Below are positions 40,760 through 49,787 of a DNA stretch of 64,000 nt, in pieces. The DNA comes from an uncultured Oscillospiraceae bacterium. Lineage in GTDB: Bacteria; Bacillota; Clostridia; Oscillospirales; Oscillospiraceae. Under the pieces are notes generated by a model. That model was not told where the DNA came from and ran no database searches. It saw nothing but the letters and a program-made list of their open reading frames with translations. Position 1 is the first letter of the stretch. The number at the start of each line of letters is the position of its first letter. The DNA lies in contig CANQCS010000003.1 in assembly GCA_947589745.1 (NCBI GenBank), forward strand, positions 1 through 64,000, read 5' to 3'. The translations under genes and the position numbers were made by a program.

Positions 40760-42763
40760 ATGTCTGCAAGCAAAGCGGAAAAAAAGACGACAAAGAAAGA
40801 AAAAACGACCTCTGCGGAGGCTGTCATAGAAGCTGCGGCGGAAGCCGCCCCGAAGACCAGGACCAGGAAAGCAAAAACCGCTCCCGCGGCGGGGGCCGCC
40901 ACGGAAGCGGTGACCGAGGCCGCCCCGAAAACCAAGACCAGGAAGGCGAAAGCGGCCCCCGCAGAGGCCGCTACGGAAGTCCCGGCGGATGCCCCCAAGA
41001 CCAGGACCAGAAAAACGAAAGCGGAATCCGCAGCGCCGGCCAAGCCCCGGAAGCGCAAGGCCGCGGCGGCTGAGCCGTCCGAAGCGCCTGAGGCCGCGAA
41101 AGCTGATGCCCAGCTCCCGGAAGTCGCCGCCCCGGAAGTTCCCGCTCCGGAAGCTGCTGTTCCGGAGGCCTCTGCTGCCGAAGTTCCTGCTGAGGAAATC
41201 CCCGCTCTGGAGTCACCCGCCGAGGAGACTGCTGTCCAGGCAGAGCCCGTCACGGAGGCTCCCGCTGTGGAGGCGGCCCCGGTGGAGGTGCCGCAGGTGG
41301 AGGTTTACACCACGCCCAGGCGGAGCGTGGCGTTCATCGGCTCGGAGTGCTATCCCTTCGTCAAGACCGGCGGTCTGGGCGACGTGATGTACGCCCTCCC
41401 CAAGGCGCTGGTGAAGCAGAACTGCGACGTGAAGGTCATCCTCCCCCGGTACAAGTGCATCCCCTGGAAGTACCAGGAGAAGATGGTCTACCGGGGCGCC
41501 TTTGAGATGGACCTCTGCGCCGACGGCAAGACCTACTACGTGGGCATCATGGAGTACGTCTGGGACGGCGTGGTCTATGACTTCATCGACAACGACGAGT
41601 TTTTCAGCTGGGGGAAGCCCTACACCAACCTGGTGGACGATATCCCCAAGTTCTGCTTCTTCGCCAAGGCCGCCCTGGCCGCGCTGAACTATATGGACTG
41701 GATCCCCAACATCATCCACTGCCACGACTGGCAGGCGGCTCTGGTGCCCGTGTATCTGCGGACCATGTTTGGGGACACCAAGCTGGCCTCCGCCAAGACC
41801 GTCCTGACCATCCACAACCTGAAGTTCCAGGGCATCTACAGCATCCCCCACATCCAATACTGGTCGGGGCTGCCGGACTACGTGTTCAACAAGGACGCCC
41901 TGACCGTCAAGTGGGTGGACGCCAACATGCTCAAGGGCGGTCTCACCTACTCCAACGCCATCACCACCGTCAGTCCCACCTACGCCTGGGAGATCCAGAC
42001 CCCGGAATACGGCGAGACCCTGGACGCCCACCTGCGCTACCACTCCGGCAAGCTGCGGGGGATCGTCAACGGCATCGACTACGGCATCTGGAACCCCTGG
42101 ACCGACAAGAGCCTGCCCGTCAACTACGACATCACCAACGTGCTGGACCGGAAGAAGGAGAACAAGCGGGCCCTCCAGGAGGAGCTGGGGCTGGAGCAGG
42201 ACGGCCACAAGTTTGTCATCGGCCTGATCTCCCGGCTGACGGACCAGAAGGGGCTGGACCTGGTCAACGCCATCCTGCCCCAGATCATGGACGAGCACAC
42301 CCAGTTCGTGGTGCTGGGCACCGGGGACCGGATGTACGAGGACTCCTTCCGGTACTATGAGAACGCCTACCGGGGGAATGTGTGCTCCAGCATCATGTAC
42401 GACGAGGGCCGGGCCCACCGGATCAACGCCGGCGCCGACGCCCTGCTGGTCCCCTCCCGGTTCGAGCCCTGCGGCCTGACCCAGCTCAACGCCATGCACT
42501 ACGGCACCATCCCCATCGTCCGGGAGACCGGCGGGCTGAGGGACACGGTGGAGCCCTACAACCAGTTCATCAACACCGGCAACGGCTTCACCTTCGACCG
42601 GTACGACGCCGGGCTGCTGCTGGACGCCATCAACCGGGCCAAGACGCTGTTCTTCACCAACCGCTGGTGCTGGGACGAGATGGTCCAGCGGGATATGGAC
42701 AAGGATGTGTCCTGGGACCGCTCCGCGAAGCAGTATAAGGACCTGTATTTAGAATTGACCTAA
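40760..42763 (+). CDS. glgA: Glycogen synthase (GT5) with a 185-residue charged N-terminal extension
   Basis: Residues from about 186 onward form a complete ADP-glucose-type starch/glycogen synthase (YPFVKTGGLGDVMYALP, IIHCHDWQAALVPVYLR, SRLTDQKGLDLV, PSRFEPCGLTQLNAMHYG). Before it lies a long low-complexity tail absent from ordinary GlgA. Residues 1-105 are Lys/Ala/Thr-rich with three copies of KT(R/K)TRK(A/T)K (32-39, 57-64, 80-87); residues 106-182 are Pro/Ala/Glu-rich and acidic. The tail is in frame, shares the codon use of the enzyme and has its own ribosome site (TTGGAGG, ATG 40760). It may anchor the enzyme to a polyanion or granule. The gene stands alone, without glgC. Confidence 0.92.
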   Translation: MSASKAEKKTTKKEKTTSAEAVIEAAAEAAPKTRTRKAKTAPAAGAATEAVTEAAPKTKTRKAKAAPAEAATEVPADAPKTRTRKTKAESAAPAKPRKRKAAAAEPSEAPEAAKADAQLPEVAAPEVPAPEAAVPEASAAEVPAEEIPALESPAEETAVQAEPVTEAPAVEAAPVEVPQVEVYTTPRRSVAFIGSECYPFVKTGGLGDVMYALPKALVKQNCDVKVILPRYKCIPWKYQEKMVYRGAFEMDLCADGKTYYVGIMEYVWDGVVYDFIDNDEFFSWGKPYTNLVDDIPKFCFFAKAALAALNYMDWIPNIIHCHDWQAALVPVYLRTMFGDTKLASAKTVLTIHNLKFQGIYSIPHIQYWSGLPDYVFNKDALTVKWVDANMLKGGLTYSNAITTVSPTYAWEIQTPEYGETLDAHLRYHSGKLRGIVNGIDYGIWNPWTDKSLPVNYDITNVLDRKKENKRALQEELGLEQDGHKFVIGLISRLTDQKGLDLVNAILPQIMDEHTQFVVLGTGDRMYEDSFRYYENAYRGNVCSSIMYDEGRAHRINAGADALLVPSRFEPCGLTQLNAMHYGTIPIVRETGGLRDTVEPYNQFINTGNGFTFDRYDAGLLLDAINRAKTLFFTNRWCWDEMVQRDMDKDVSWDRSAKQYKDLYLELT

Positions 42764-42774
42764 CGCATAGATGA

Positions 42775-42807
42775 AGCCCCCGGCTATTTGAAAGCCGGGG
42801 GCTTTTC
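42775..42807 (+). terminator. Terminator of glgA
   Basis: Stem arms agcccccggct (42775-42785) and agccgggggct (42793-42803) are followed by TTTTCTTC. Confidence 0.8.
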
Positions 42808-42828
42808 TTCTCAAAATGGCCGTATTTC

Positions 42829-44283
42829 CTACCGTGCGTCTTTCCCGCCGGAGCTGACCGAATATTCTTTCATGGCGCCATGGCCGCCGAAGATCTTCCA
42901 GGTACCGGCGCCCAGCCGCTGGAAGACATCCTTGCGCTCCGCCGCGCAGAGGGCGGGGTCGGTGTCCACGGAGGTCATCAGGATGGGGGCGTAGGTGTTA
43001 TACCGCGCCTGCTCCGGGGTGAAGCCGTGGATGTTCACGTAGACGTCCCCGGTGAAGGCGATGTGGTCGGTGTAGTCGATGAGGACGATCTCACCGGGCA
43101 GGTGGCCGCCCTGGCCCTCGTACACCTCAAAGTGCAGGTCGCCGAAATCGAAGAAACCGATCTGGGCCAGGGGCACGTTCAGCTCCGCGTCCGTGCCGCA
43201 GATCTCCACGATCTTCGCCGGGTCCACCGGACGGTAGCCCGTCAGCGTCTTGCAGATGTTGATGTAGGGCCGGTGCAGCGCGTTCCGCTCCCGGTAGCCG
43301 TTCTCCCCGCAGGACTCGGCCCGGAGGCACTGGGCGCTCCGCCGGTTGGCCAGGACCCGGTCAAAGCCGGGCAGAAGCCCGCAGTGGTCCACGTCGGCGT
43401 GGGTGATGAGAGCCGTCTTCTCCATGTGGTCGTAGTCCGGCAGGAGGGTGCGGAAGAGACGCTCCATCTCCCTGCGGTAGCAGGCGTAGCCGGTGTCGAT
43501 GAACAGCGTCTCCGCCCCGTGCCGGAGGATGGCCGTGTTGCTGCCGCAGGGGGGCTCAATGAGGATGATCTCCGTCTGCTCCGTCACCTGATGCCGGGTG
43601 ATCCTGGGGGAGAACGCCTCTCCCCGGTGGTCCGCCAGCATCCCCGCGAACCGCCCGATGCTGTCAAAGGTCCGGTAGGGCGAGAGGCCCTGCTCGTCCA
43701 GGATCTGCATGGCCAGGTTCGTGTCGATCAGCAGCTTCTCCCGCATCTCCGGGGTCAGGCCGATGCTCTTGGCGATCTCCGCCACAAAGGAGTTGTAGAA
43801 GATGCTGTTGTCGTAGATCTTCTCCGTGTGGTCGTAGTCGATGACGCGGACCTGGCACAGCTCCCCGGCGCTGGCGAGAAATTCCGAAATTTTGCGCGGG
43901 TCGTCCACGAAGAGCCCCATCTTGAACATCTGGTACGCCGAGCCGTCGGCCTGGGAGCTCATGTAGGAGATATTGAGGTCATACGCGCTGATGAGGGACA
44001 GGACCTCCATCACGCTCCCCGGCGTGTCCCGCAGCCGGAACTCCAGCAGCACGATGCTCTGCTTCTCCCGGCCGCTGGGCAGGTAGCCGATCTCCGCCAG
44101 CTGCCGGTCCGCCTCCGCCAGCTGCTCCGGCGTCCCCTCCCCGTCCAGGAAGAGGGTGTGGGCGTCGATGGCCTTGTTGTAGCTCACCCGGGTGATGTTG
44201 ACGCCCAGGGCCGCGAAGCAGCGGCTGGCCTTCAGGAACGCGCCGATGTGGTCCGGCATGGTGGTGATATATGTCTTCTTCAT
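42829..44283 (-). CDS. Two ACT domains fused to a metallo-beta-lactamase-fold domain
   Basis: This 484-residue protein starts with two ACT-like ligand-binding domains (MKKTYITTMPDHIGAFLKAS and IVLLEFRLRDTPGSVMEVLS). It has a helical middle and ends with an MBL-fold domain (LFIDTGYACYRREME, ITHADVDHCG, GQGGHLPGEIVLID, FTGDVYVNIHG). The usual HxHxDH metal motif reads HADVDH, with Asp in place of the second His. ACT domains commonly sense amino acids, so an amino-acid-gated hydrolase is possible, but no substrate is known. ATG 44283 follows GGGAGAG. Confidence 0.8.
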   Translation of the reverse strand: MKKTYITTMPDHIGAFLKASRCFAALGVNITRVSYNKAIDAHTLFLDGEGTPEQLAEADRQLAEIGYLPSGREKQSIVLLEFRLRDTPGSVMEVLSLISAYDLNISYMSSQADGSAYQMFKMGLFVDDPRKISEFLASAGELCQVRVIDYDHTEKIYDNSIFYNSFVAEIAKSIGLTPEMREKLLIDTNLAMQILDEQGLSPYRTFDSIGRFAGMLADHRGEAFSPRITRHQVTEQTEIILIEPPCGSNTAILRHGAETLFIDTGYACYRREMERLFRTLLPDYDHMEKTALITHADVDHCGLLPGFDRVLANRRSAQCLRAESCGENGYRERNALHRPYINICKTLTGYRPVDPAKIVEICGTDAELNVPLAQIGFFDFGDLHFEVYEGQGGHLPGEIVLIDYTDHIAFTGDVYVNIHGFTPEQARYNTYAPILMTSVDTDPALCAAERKDVFQRLGAGTWKIFGGHGAMKEYSVSSGGKDAR

Positions 44284-44359
44284 CCTGTTCTCTCCCCGCG
44301 TCCGTCCGTGCGCGCCGGACGGCCCGATGCTCCGCGGGGCCTCTCCCCCGCGTTTCATG

Positions 44360-45631
44360 TCATTTTGCGCCGATCCCCAGGAACCGCTCGACCTCCTGAT
44401 ACCGGGCGTCGCCGCCGTCCTCCAGGAGATCGCGGAGCACCGTCAGCCACTTCTTGCAGTCATAGTGGACCCGGTAGACCCGGTCGTAGTCCTCCGGCGT
44501 CTCCAGGCCCTGCTCCCCACACTTCCGGCGGAGCGCCTCATAGGCGCTCCAGAGCAGCTCCTGGGCCTCTTTGTCGATCCGCCGCCGGTCCCGGGCGCTC
44601 CGGTGAGCGGAGTGGTGGACCATGTGCATGGCCTGATACACCGGGCGGTCCATATCGATGGCCTCCTGGCTGTAGAACTCCAGCAGCCCGGGGCGGCCTC
44701 CCTGCCGGGTAAGGGACGGGTACCGGTCCCAGTTCGGCTCCGACGGGCGCGACATCTGCAGCTCCCACGCCTCCTTCCTGGGCAGGCAGCACTTCTTGAA
44801 TTTCTTCCCGCTGCCGCAGGGACACGGGTCGTTCCGCCCCACCTTCCAGCTCAGGATCTCATGGATCGACGGCTTGTCCTCCGGTTCTCTCCGGAAGCAG
44901 GCCCAGCCTCTCAGCTCGCCGATGGTATCGTCGATGGTCCTGGTCTCGTCGCCGCTTTCGTCCCCGTTGTACAGCTCGTCGAAAAAGCCGTCAAAATCGC
45001 CCATCCGCAGCAGGTCGATCTTTTCCTGCCGGAACGCCTCCCGGACGTCCTCCGCCAGCTCGTACAGGTCGCAGTCCGCGATCACGCTAATCAGCATCCC
45101 GCCGAACATACTGTCGTCCTCGCCCTTCCCCAGGGCCTCCAGATATCCCCGCAGGAGTTCGTCCAGCGTCTCCCTGGGCAGGCGTCCGTCCCTGTACAGG
45201 CCCTCCAGCAGGCGCAACGCCGCGCCTCTCGCGAACGGGTCCAGCGTTGCATCCGAGATGACCGCCAGGGTCGGGGCCAGGTCCCCGTCATAGGTGCTGT
45301 AGAGGATATTTCCCGTGGATGTGAGCATGTCGCCGAGGACGATATCCAGCGTCTCCGGGTCAAGCGTCAGCATACGCAGCACCTTGGGGTAGGCCCTCTT
45401 TTCCCGGAATTGGGACAGGAGGAACAGGGCGTAATAGGACAGATCGTAGACCGGGTCGTTCCAGATATCCTCTCTCCCGTTCTTAACGTCCTCGTATACC
45501 TTGTCCAGCGCGTCCAGCAGGTACGGCGTGACCGCCTCCCTCTGGCGGACCGCCTCCGCCAGGGCCTCCCTCGGAAGAGGCTGGTCACTTCCGAATACCG
45601 ATAGCTTCTCCAAAATTTCGTTCAGTTCCAT
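44360..45631 (-). CDS. SEC-C motif protein with DUF1186-like repeats
   Basis: This 423-residue soluble protein has an alpha-helical, HEAT/DUF1186-like N-terminal part (residues ~1-230; [20 protein letters not shown]) and a SEC-C zinc motif near 270-290 ([19 protein letters not shown]). A helical C-terminus follows. SEC-C motifs bind zinc and mediate contacts with ribosomes, SecB or other partners. Function is otherwise unknown. It lies 76 bases upstream of the ACT-MBL gene on the same strand and may share its mRNA. Confidence 0.8.
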   Translation of the reverse strand: MELNEILEKLSVFGSDQPLPREALAEAVRQREAVTPYLLDALDKVYEDVKNGREDIWNDPVYDLSYYALFLLSQFREKRAYPKVLRMLTLDPETLDIVLGDMLTSTGNILYSTYDGDLAPTLAVISDATLDPFARGAALRLLEGLYRDGRLPRETLDELLRGYLEALGKGEDDSMFGGMLISVIADCDLYELAEDVREAFRQEKIDLLRMGDFDGFFDELYNGDESGDETRTIDDTIGELRGWACFRREPEDKPSIHEILSWKVGRNDPCPCGSGKKFKKCCLPRKEAWELQMSRPSEPNWDRYPSLTRQGGRPGLLEFYSQEAIDMDRPVYQAMHMVHHSAHRSARDRRRIDKEAQELLWSAYEALRRKCGEQGLETPEDYDRVYRVHYDCKKWLTVLRDLLEDGGDARYQEVERFLGIGAK

Positions 45632-45673
45632 AGCCGCTGACCCTTTCTCTTGTTGTGATGGATTGTTAGGGAA

Positions 45674-45702
45674 AGTATACCACACCTCCGGCGCGGATGC
45701 AA
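45674..45702 (-). promoter_or_regulatory. Promoter of the SEC-C gene
   Basis: On the minus strand TTGCAT (45702-45697) and TATACT (45679-45674) are separated by 17 bases. Confidence 0.65.
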
Positions 45703-45720
45703 TCGGAAATGACGCCTCTC

Positions 45721-45750
45721 TTGACAGCACGATTTCTCCAGTGGTATCCT
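45721..45750 (+). promoter_or_regulatory. Promoter of the SLH/YcdB gene
   Basis: TTGACA (45721-45726) and TATCCT (45745-45750) are 18 bases apart. This leaves a leader of about 140 bases before ATG 45900 with no clear structure beyond the GAAGGAGG ribosome site. Confidence 0.55.
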
Positions 45751-45899
45751 ATTTTTAGGCATTCCCTTTCCTTTGGGACGGGCCGTCCGGAAATTTTTTC
45801 TTTTCGGATGGCATTTCCGGTATTTTTCTGCGTCTTTATAGGCAGAGGTCCTCCCCGCCCAGCCGCGGGGGGACAACACACACGAAGGAGGAAATCGCA

Positions 45900-48086
45900 A
45901 TGAAGAAAGTTCTCTCGCTCATTCTGTCCCTGGCGCTGGCCTGTTCCCTGGCCGTGCCGTCGCTGGCCGCGGAGACCACCGACCAGCGGCTGACGGACGT
46001 GGTCACCAGGGTCAAGCAGACCCTGGGCCTGGATACGGACCGGTACGCCTCGTTCCACGGGGAGCTGGACGACAACCCCCTCGCCCCCATCTGGTACCTG
46101 GACTGGTCCGGGGAGGATGGCGGCTCCCTGTCCATCGAGGCCACGGAGGCCGGGAAGGTGGTCAGCTACTATCTCTTTGACAGCGCCGTCCCCGACATTC
46201 CCGCCTCCTACGGCCGGTTCGCCCCGTCGTTCCCCCAGGGGGACCGGGACAGCGCCAAGGCCGCCGCTCTCGCTTTCTTAAAGAAGGTGCTCACCGAGGG
46301 GGAGACCGTCCGGCTGGAGGAGAGTACCAGCCCCATGCGGCTGGGGGCCGACAGCTTCCGCTTCTACGGGGAGATCCTAGTCAACGGCCTCAGAACGGAC
46401 CTGTCCTTCTCCCTCACCGTCCGGGCTGCCGATCAAGAGGTCACCCGGTTCTACCGGGACGACCTGGGCGGCAAGGTCATGGGAGGCATCCCCTCCCCCA
46501 GGCCGTCGGTCACCGCGCCCCAGGCCGCCTCTGTCCTGCGGGACACCCTGTCCCTGCATCTGGAGTATGTGCTGCCGGAGGACGGCGGTACCCAGGCGGT
46601 GCTGCGCTGGCTGCCGGACTGGGGCGACGAGTACTATGTGGACGCCGAAACCGGTACGCTGGTCAACCTGAGCGAGCTGTATGAGCAGGCCGCCGACAGC
46701 GGCACGGGAGGCGCCACCAACGGTGCCGCCAGCGACAGCGCCGCCGAGGAGGCCGCCCCCGAGTCCCCGGGCCTGTCCCAGGCGGAGCAGGAGGGCATCG
46801 CCAAGCTGGAGGGCGTGCTGGACCGGGAGGCCCTGGACGGGAAGGCCCGGGGTATTGCCGCCCTGGGGCTGGACAAGTACTCCCTGGCCGCCGCCAGCTA
46901 CTCCGTGGCAAGGGAGACGGAAGAGGGCGAGACGCCCCCGGTCACGGCCTCTCTGCGCTACGGGAAGCAGGTGGACGGCGTCTCCTGGCGGCGGAACGTG
47001 ACGCTGGACGCCCGGACCGGTGAGCTGCTGTCGGTGTACAGCTCCGGCCGTCTGGCCGAGGACGCGGCGGTGGCCGTGGACTTCGCCCGGGCCCAGGCCA
47101 ACGCGGAGGCGTTCCTGGCGGAGCAGTGCGGGACGCAGTTCGGCAGGACGGCCCTCTCCTCCAGCCGGGAGGCCGAGGGTGGCTGGTCCTGGTCCCACAG
47201 CTTCACCTACGCCCAGCAGGAGAACGGGTACTTCTACAAGGGCAACAGCCTCCGGGTGGGCGTGGACGCCGGTGACGGCTCCATCAGCAGCTATGAGAAG
47301 AACTTTGACGACAGCGTGACCTTCGACAGCGCGGAGGACATCTGCACCGCCGGCAAGGCGGTGGACGCCTGGCTGGCCACCTACGACACGGCGCTGCGGT
47401 ATGTGTCGGTCCCCGCCGCCATCGACTTCTCCCAGCCGGAGTACGCGCCGCTGGAGGACATGGGGCTCTCCTATCTCTACCGGCTGGCGCTGGGCTACCA
47501 GCTGGAGCAGGACGACGTCCCCCTGGGCATCGACGCCAAGACCGCCAAGCCGGTGTACCGGGAGCAGGCGGCGTCCCAGGACGCCATGGCCTACAGCGAC
47601 ATCGCCGGGCACTGGGCCCGGAGGCAGATCGAGGCCCTGGCCCAGTACGGGGTGGGCTACACCGGCGGGACCTTCCAGCCGGGAAAGTCCCTGACCCAGC
47701 TGGACCTGGTGGCTCTGCTGGTCAGCACCGGCGGCTACACCTACTCCCCCGAGGAGGAGAACGCCGCCGACCGGCTGTACGACATGGCCTACGGCATGGG
47801 CATTCTCTCCCGCGCTGACCGGAATGACGGTGCCGTCCTCACCCGGGCCGAGGCGGTAAAGCTGCTGCTGGACGCCGCCGGATATGGCGAGGTGGCGCGG
47901 CTGCAGGGCATCTTCCGCACGGGGTTCGCCGACGACGGGGAGATCCCCGAGGCGTTCTACGGCTACGCCGCTCTGGCCGAGGGCCTGGGCATCGTCCGGG
48001 GCGGGCCTGGCAGCAGGTTCCTGCCCGGCGCCACGGCCACCCGGGCCGAGGCCGCCGTGATGCTCTACAACCTGATGAGCAGGTAA
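45900..48086 (+). CDS. Exported SLH-domain protein with YcdB/YcdC-type repeats
   Basis: This 728-residue protein has a signal peptide (MKKVLSLILSLALACSLAVP, cleavage after SLAA). Repeated PepSY/YcdB-like modules (about 30-560) include YYVDAETGTLVNLSELY and RRNVTLDARTGELLSVY, joined by a Thr/Ala/Gly/Ser linker. Two to three S-layer homology repeats close the protein (about 565-728: YSDIAGHWARRQIEALAQYG, FLPGATATRAEAAVMLYNL). The SLH part would bind pyruvylated cell-wall polymer and hold the protein on the cell surface. YcdB modules are thought to inhibit or bind peptidases; no catalytic motif is visible. Confidence 0.85.
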   Translation: MKKVLSLILSLALACSLAVPSLAAETTDQRLTDVVTRVKQTLGLDTDRYASFHGELDDNPLAPIWYLDWSGEDGGSLSIEATEAGKVVSYYLFDSAVPDIPASYGRFAPSFPQGDRDSAKAAALAFLKKVLTEGETVRLEESTSPMRLGADSFRFYGEILVNGLRTDLSFSLTVRAADQEVTRFYRDDLGGKVMGGIPSPRPSVTAPQAASVLRDTLSLHLEYVLPEDGGTQAVLRWLPDWGDEYYVDAETGTLVNLSELYEQAADSGTGGATNGAASDSAAEEAAPESPGLSQAEQEGIAKLEGVLDREALDGKARGIAALGLDKYSLAAASYSVARETEEGETPPVTASLRYGKQVDGVSWRRNVTLDARTGELLSVYSSGRLAEDAAVAVDFARAQANAEAFLAEQCGTQFGRTALSSSREAEGGWSWSHSFTYAQQENGYFYKGNSLRVGVDAGDGSISSYEKNFDDSVTFDSAEDICTAGKAVDAWLATYDTALRYVSVPAAIDFSQPEYAPLEDMGLSYLYRLALGYQLEQDDVPLGIDAKTAKPVYREQAASQDAMAYSDIAGHWARRQIEALAQYGVGYTGGTFQPGKSLTQLDLVALLVSTGGYTYSPEEENAADRLYDMAYGMGILSRADRNDGAVLTRAEAVKLLLDAAGYGEVARLQGIFRTGFADDGEIPEAFYGYAALAEGLGIVRGGPGSRFLPGATATRAEAAVMLYNLMSR

Positions 48087-48259
48087 TACTTTTTGAGTCC
48101 CAATCCGACTTTGTGTTCCCGGCAAAAGCCGGTGAATATTGGGCGAATATGATGTATAAATGCCCGCTTAGCGAATATTGACAATGACCAAAAGCGGAAA
48201 CGTGGAATAAGCGATCAGCACGTCTTTGATAAATCGGTCGTTAAGAGGCGGTATTAGCT

Positions 48260-49198
48260 ATGAATAAAAAGATATTCTTACTTTTATTTGCGCTGATGAT
48301 GGCGGTGTTTCTTTTATCGTGTTCAAACGAGCAGACAGACAACCAGCCCGGTGTTTGGACGCTTCCCGGATCAATGGAGCCGGTAGAAGTTGATGACCCT
48401 GTGACCTATCTGTTGCTTAGGATGCAAAAAGAAGGCGAGTATGATCACATTATCAATGTTTGGAAAAACAATGAGGGGCAATGCGAGATCGATTATAATG
48501 TGGCGCAGCATAAGGAAGGTGTATTTGACGAGGTTGTACTTCACAATATAACGGTCGCTGTAAATGAAGCAGCAATTGATGGCTTCGATGGTGCGACGAC
48601 TGCGGGTGGTAATGAATCTGCCACAATCAATGTAACCTATCAAAGCGGCAAGAGCATCATTTCCGACTTTGCCGGACAAGTTCCCGATGACTTCTCAGAG
48701 GCATTTGAAAAGATGAATCAGTTCTTTTTGGAATTGACCTCGGAGCTTCCTATAGCGGAGATCCAGGCAACTGTAGAAGGTGATGTAGATGAAGAAATAC
48801 TTTCAGCACTCAATGAGGCATTAAAAGAAGTCCGGCACATTGACGAATTTACAATATTTGACGCTGCTGATAACGAGGAGTATTCCACTTCGCTTGGACT
48901 GACAAATACGGATGATGTGAAAGCGAGTGCAGTGTGCGCACCAACAATGAGTGAAACTCTATTCCGCTTGGAGATCGTTACGCTTCAAGACGCATCCAAT
49001 GTCAGATCCGTTGCGGAGGACTTTGCTGCCAACATTGACTGGAATCAATGGGTGTGCGTCGCCCCTGATAAGGCTTGGATAGGGTCGAAGGGAAACATGG
49101 TCATGTATGTGATAGGTGACGACATGACCGTGATGGAAACCGCTAAAGGTGCTAAAAATGCTGGATGGACAGAAATTGAGTCGTTGATAAGGCGATAG
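48260..49198 (+). CDS. Lipoprotein of unknown function
   Basis: This 312-residue protein has a signal peptide (MNKKIFLLLFALMMAVFLLS) with lipobox Cys21. The rest is acidic, with no recognised domain; the last 80 residues (RLEIVTLQDASNVRSVAEDF...) have a faint resemblance to DUF4358. Codon use is clearly A/T-rich compared with the genes around it, which suggests acquisition from elsewhere. It stands alone and is followed by a partial R2 repeat. Confidence 0.75.
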   Translation: MNKKIFLLLFALMMAVFLLSCSNEQTDNQPGVWTLPGSMEPVEVDDPVTYLLLRMQKEGEYDHIINVWKNNEGQCEIDYNVAQHKEGVFDEVVLHNITVAVNEAAIDGFDGATTAGGNESATINVTYQSGKSIISDFAGQVPDDFSEAFEKMNQFFLELTSELPIAEIQATVEGDVDEEILSALNEALKEVRHIDEFTIFDAADNEEYSTSLGLTNTDDVKASAVCAPTMSETLFRLEIVTLQDASNVRSVAEDFAANIDWNQWVCVAPDKAWIGSKGNMVMYVIGDDMTVMETAKGAKNAGWTEIESLIRR

Positions 49199-49218
49199 TA
49201 TTTTCAGTAAAACAACTA

Positions 49219-49252
49219 TTTGATACTTTTTCTTGGAAGAAAAAGTATCAAG
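49219..49252 (+). repeat. R2 repeat, copy f (palindrome end only)
   Basis: Only the 30-base palindrome at 49221-49250 and a few flanking bases remain. It lies between the lipoprotein stop and the terminator of the ElaA gene. Confidence 0.65.
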
Positions 49253-49263
49253 TATGCCGAAGG

Positions 49264-49293
49264 GCCGCCGCTGTTTCCAGCGGCGGCCCTCTT
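49264..49293 (-). terminator. Terminator of the HAD-ElaA operon
   Basis: Perfect stem gggccgccgctg (49266-49277) with cagcggcggccc (49281-49292) lies just downstream of the ElaA stop. The R2-f palindrome follows on the minus strand. Confidence 0.75.
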
Positions 49294-49313
49294 TCCGTTT
49301 GTGCGGACGGCGG

Positions 49314-49787
49314 TCACTCTCCGTCCAGATCAAGGCGCATTTGGATATGCGGGATACCGTCCTCCAGGAAGGGCTCCGACACCTGGCGGAACCCCACCTT
49401 CTCATACAGCGGCTTCGCGTAGGTCTGGGCCTCCAGGGAGATGTGCTTCGCATGGAGGGTGTTTCGGGCGACTCCGATCGCCGTCGTCAGCAGCCGGGTG
49501 GCGAGGCCCTGCCGGCGCAGCAGAGTCACGACGCGGCCGATCCACGCCTCCCCGGGGCGGTCCGGGTCCGGGAACACCCGGCAGCAGCCCTCGATCCCAC
49601 GGCTGTCCCGGAAAAATATGTGATAGGCGTTCCCGTCCTTTCCGTCGATCTCCTGGTAGGGGCAGTTCTGCTCCACCACGAACACCGCCACCCGGACCCG
49701 CAGGAGCTCGTAGAGCTCATCCAGCGTCAGCTCCGAGTAGTGCTTGATCACCAGCTCCAGTTGGTTGTTCTCCTCACGCATAGCCAT
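49314..49787 (-). CDS. ElaA-like GNAT acetyltransferase
   Basis: This 157-residue GNAT protein matches the ElaA branch: ELTLDELYELLRVRVAVFVVEQNCPYQEIDGKD at the N-terminus, an acetyl-CoA loop LRRQGLATRLL, and HISLEAQTYAKPLYEKVGFRQVSEPFLEDGIPHIQM at the end. The acceptor is unknown. ATG 49787 or 49781 can start it. It overlaps the 3' end of the HAD gene by 8-14 bases, so the two are translated from one mRNA. Confidence 0.88.
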   Translation of the reverse strand: MAMREENNQLELVIKHYSELTLDELYELLRVRVAVFVVEQNCPYQEIDGKDGNAYHIFFRDSRGIEGCCRVFPDPDRPGEAWIGRVVTLLRRQGLATRLLTTAIGVARNTLHAKHISLEAQTYAKPLYEKVGFRQVSEPFLEDGIPHIQMRLDLDGE

